Shown here piece after piece: positions 42,459-44,170 of a stretch of 44,170 nt of DNA. Source of the stretch: Chitinophaga pinensis. Its GTDB lineage: Bacteria; Bacteroidota; Bacteroidia; Chitinophagales; CAMDFR01. The position numbers and the translations under genes were made by a program. A model generated the notes under the pieces. It was not told the DNA's origin, searched no databases, and saw nothing but the letters and a program-made list of their open reading frames with translations. How positions within the stretch are numbered: position 1 is the first letter of the stretch; each line of letters starts with the position of its first letter. The stretch covers positions 1 to 44,170 of the forward strand of contig CAMDFR010000020.1 in NCBI GenBank assembly GCA_945897725.1. Reading direction: 5' to 3'.

Positions 42459-42546
42459 GCGTATCAGCAGCCAAAAATGCAAGGCTGCTGTCGTGCCTTT
42501 TGCAGTACACCAAAGCATTGGTGGTACTGCTGTCAGTCACTTACGC
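42459..42546. repeat. Cloverleaf-like intergenic element, copy 2
   Basis: The architecture matches copy 1 at 16700: outer GCGTA (42459-42463) with TACGC (42542-42546), CAGCAGCC (42465-42472) with GGCTGCTG (42483-42490), and GCAGTAC (42502-42508) with GTACTGC (42524-42530). The last hairpin is extended by ACCAA/TTGGT. The shared linker is TCGTGCCTTTT. It sits between the convergent beta-CASP and SpmAB genes. Confidence 0.75.
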
Positions 42547-42632
42547 AACATTTTCTTCCAGCGAAAATTTCGATTAAAAGCATGCTTTTCGTCAGGCGAT
42601 TTAGAAATAGATGTTTAAACACCTATGCACGA

Positions 42633-43865
42633 CTATCGAAAAAACAAATAGGCAAGTAGGATAGAAATAATGATACTTGCAATATCGGCTACCAAGGCTG
42701 GAACCAAGGCGTATCGTGTATTTTTGATGCCTACACTTCCAAAATACAAGGCCAAAATATAAAAAGTTGTATCGCTGCTGCCATTGAAGGTACAGGCCAA
42801 CTTTCCTGCAAAAGAATCCACCCCAGAAGTTTTCATACAATCTAACATTAATCCCCTGGCACCACTTCCACTAAAAGGTTTCATCAATCCCGTAGGCAAT
42901 GCAGGCACAAAATCTGCATTCAAGCCCGTATAACGAATCACATCACTTATACAATTAGTAATCAAATCCATGCCTCCTGCTGCTCTAAAAACGCCTATCG
43001 CCACCAACATACCAACAAGGTAAGGGATAATTTTTATGCTTGTACCAAAGCCTTCTTTTGCCCCATCTATAAAGGCTTCATAGACATTTATTTTTTTGAT
43101 CATTGCCATCACGATGAAACCGATAATGATAGAAAAAATAATCAAATTAGCCACAATACCAGAGATGCGATTCATCTCCTCACTTGGCATACTTTTAAAA
43201 AGATAGACCATGGCAGCCAATACACCAATTAAACCAGAGAGATAGGCAATAATCACTTTATTAAAGAGATTAATTTTTTGATACAGCGCAACAGTAATCA
43301 ATCCAATGGTGGTGGCTGCATACGTAGTAATGAGCAAAGGTAGAAAGACATCTGTTGGAGCAGCCGCTTTCATCTGTGTTCGATAAGCAATGATACTAAT
43401 CGGAATAATAGTAAAGCCTGCTGTATTAAGGACCAAAAACATAATTTGAGCATTGCTTGCTGTTTCTTTGTTAGGATTCAACTCTTGCAATTCCTTCATT
43501 GCCTTTAATCCTAAAGGTGTGGCGGCATTGTCTAATCCAAGCATATTGGCACTATAATTCATCATAATACTTCCCATTGCTGGATGGTCTTTGGGCACCT
43601 CTGGAAATATTCTCACAAAAAATGGTCCGATGAGTTTAGATAATACTTTTATAAAACCTGCCTTCTCCCCTATATTCATCAATCCTAGCCAAAGGGTCAT
43701 GACTCCAGTTAATCCAATAGAAATTTCAAATGCCGCTTTGGCATTATCAAAAGTGCTATTGACAATCGCTGGAAAAATAGTGGCATCACCATCAATCAAC
43801 CATTTTGCAATGCCGATAACAAAAGCAGCCATAAAAAAGAATATCCATACGTAGTTTAATGCCAT
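42633..43865 (-). CDS. SpmA-SpmB fusion, nucleoside-recognition (Gate) domain membrane protein
   Basis: This 410-residue membrane protein has two Gate-type halves. The N-terminal half (about 1-200) resembles SpmA (IGLTGVMTLWLGLMNIGEKAG, MNYSANMLGLDNAATPLGLKAM). The C-terminal half (about 235-410) resembles SpmB (FIDGAKEGFGTSIKIIPYLVGMLVAIGVFRAAGG, PFSGSGARGLMLD, GSSDTTFYILALYFGSVGIKN). In Bacillus these are separate spore-maturation proteins; this organism is not expected to sporulate, so a transport role is more likely. It sits downstream of a strong terminator for the preceding gene. Confidence 0.88.
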   Translation of the reverse strand: MALNYVWIFFFMAAFVIGIAKWLIDGDATIFPAIVNSTFDNAKAAFEISIGLTGVMTLWLGLMNIGEKAGFIKVLSKLIGPFFVRIFPEVPKDHPAMGSIMMNYSANMLGLDNAATPLGLKAMKELQELNPNKETASNAQIMFLVLNTAGFTIIPISIIAYRTQMKAAAPTDVFLPLLITTYAATTIGLITVALYQKINLFNKVIIAYLSGLIGVLAAMVYLFKSMPSEEMNRISGIVANLIIFSIIIGFIVMAMIKKINVYEAFIDGAKEGFGTSIKIIPYLVGMLVAIGVFRAAGGMDLITNCISDVIRYTGLNADFVPALPTGLMKPFSGSGARGLMLDCMKTSGVDSFAGKLACTFNGSSDTTFYILALYFGSVGIKNTRYALVPALVADIASIIISILLAYLFFR

Positions 43866-43883
43866 TGTTATGTTTTCGGGTAA

Positions 43884-43925
43884 AGATAAAAAAAACGGGC
43901 CAATCTTTCGATTAGCCCGTCTTTT
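43884..43925 (-). terminator. Rho-independent terminator (bidirectional form)
   Basis: On the minus strand the stem ACGGGCTAATC closes on a GAAA tetraloop with GATTGGCCCGT (one T-G pair), followed by TTTTTTTT. It ends the T9SS-cargo gene at 43961 before the SpmAB gene. A weaker T-tract (CTTTTT) follows on the plus strand too. Confidence 0.9.
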
Positions 43926-43960
43926 TATCGTGTTCTTAAAACTTTCGTTTCTGCAATCAA

Positions 43961-44170
43961 TTAATCTTTATCGACAATTAATTTTCTTGTTTCACTAAAG
44001 TTATTGGCTTGTACTTTCACGAAGTAGATACCACCTGCATAATTGCTCAATTGAATATCATAGCTTCCTATCATGCTTGGTTCTTTAATGACTTCGTTCA
44101 TCATTTCCTTTCCTTGTACATCGAATACTCTTATCGTCATCATATCGCTTTCTGTTGGCAATAAATAACT
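43961..44170 (-). CDS. 3' end of a T9SS type A sorting-domain protein (partial)
   Basis: The last ~69 codons of a gene that enters from beyond the right edge are visible, open through to 44170. The visible part is a type A secretion C-terminal domain: MMTIRVFDVQGKEMM, then YDIQLSNYAGGIYFVKVQ and a final ETRKLIVDKD. The cargo domain is outside the window, so its function cannot be stated. The terminator at 43884-43925 follows. Confidence 0.85.
   Translation of the reverse strand, partial: SYLLPTESDMMTIRVFDVQGKEMMNEVIKEPSMIGSYDIQLSNYAGGIYFVKVQANNFSETRKLIVDKD

Noticed and set aside
42414..42659. 81-codon plus-strand ORF after the beta-CASP gene
   Set aside because: It runs through the cloverleaf element and into the 3' end of the SpmAB gene; its composition (many Cys, Trp, Gln) is not protein-like for this genome.

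Overview
The window is AT-rich DNA from a member of the Bacteroidota. The evidence is type IX secretion (T9SS) C-terminal sorting domains, a PorP/SprF-family protein, a PorE-like OmpA protein, menaquinone genes, and promoter-like TAnnTTTG boxes. The large gliding-type adhesins and CHU_C-type sorting domains suggest the Chitinophagia/Saprospiria/Flavobacteriia part of the phylum. I cannot place it further.

Layout. (1) 1-654: four ~156-bp tandem repeats plus a diverged fifth copy. On the minus strand each unit reads as an ECF-sigma-like promoter (TGTAACC, 15-16 bp, CGTA) followed by a ~64-nt transcript with an intrinsic terminator, so this looks like a tandem small-RNA array. (2) 856-2822: a fasciclin lipoprotein and xseA/xseB. 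(3) 2936-11114 (minus): a six-gene operon and the most interesting part of the window. It encodes a fused MBOAT acyltransferase/SGNH protein, a carrier protein, an adenylation enzyme whose specificity residues read like those of L-prolyl-AMP ligases, a PltE-like prolyl-carrier dehydrogenase, a PltA-like flavin-dependent halogenase homologue, and a PaaK-like ligase. (4) 11420-15909 (plus, divergent): a Wzm/Wzt-like ABC exporter, a sulfotransferase, and a sulfotransferase-glycosyltransferase fusion. (5) 15972-16655: a VIT1/CCC1 metal transporter. (6) 16878-26187 (minus): PorP/SprF-like, PorE-like and two large T9SS-secreted proteins. (7) 26315-32639 (minus): a secreted coiled-coil protein, then menF-menD-menB-fbp. 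(8) 32621-42406 (mostly plus): a lipoprotein, LysM-DPBB protein, GNAT, aspartokinase, Nudix (minus), coiled-coil protein, glycerol-3-phosphate acyltransferase, gpsA and a beta-CASP nuclease. (9) 42633-44170 (minus): a SpmA-SpmB fusion and the 3' end of a T9SS cargo gene.

How regions 3 and 4 may work together (inference). The A-domain would load proline onto the carrier. The dehydrogenase would oxidise it to pyrrole-2-carboxyl-S-carrier, and the halogenase homologue might modify it. No thioesterase, PKS or NRPS condensation domain is present to release it. The only obvious off-loading enzyme is the MBOAT-SGNH protein, which resembles DltB plus DltD joined in one chain. The operon therefore looks like a Dlt-type surface-acylation pathway in which D-alanine is replaced by a (possibly halogenated) pyrrole. 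The divergent exporter, glycosyltransferase and sulfotransferases suggest that the acceptor is a sulfated surface glycan or glycolipid.

Other structured DNA: two intergenic cloverleaf elements (16700-16805 and 42459-42546) whose three stems differ in sequence but keep pairing; a direct-repeat/hairpin element at 37978-38027; and an in-frame TAA separating the acyltransferase from a 19-codon upstream extension. No tRNA, rRNA, CRISPR array, transposase or integrase was seen.
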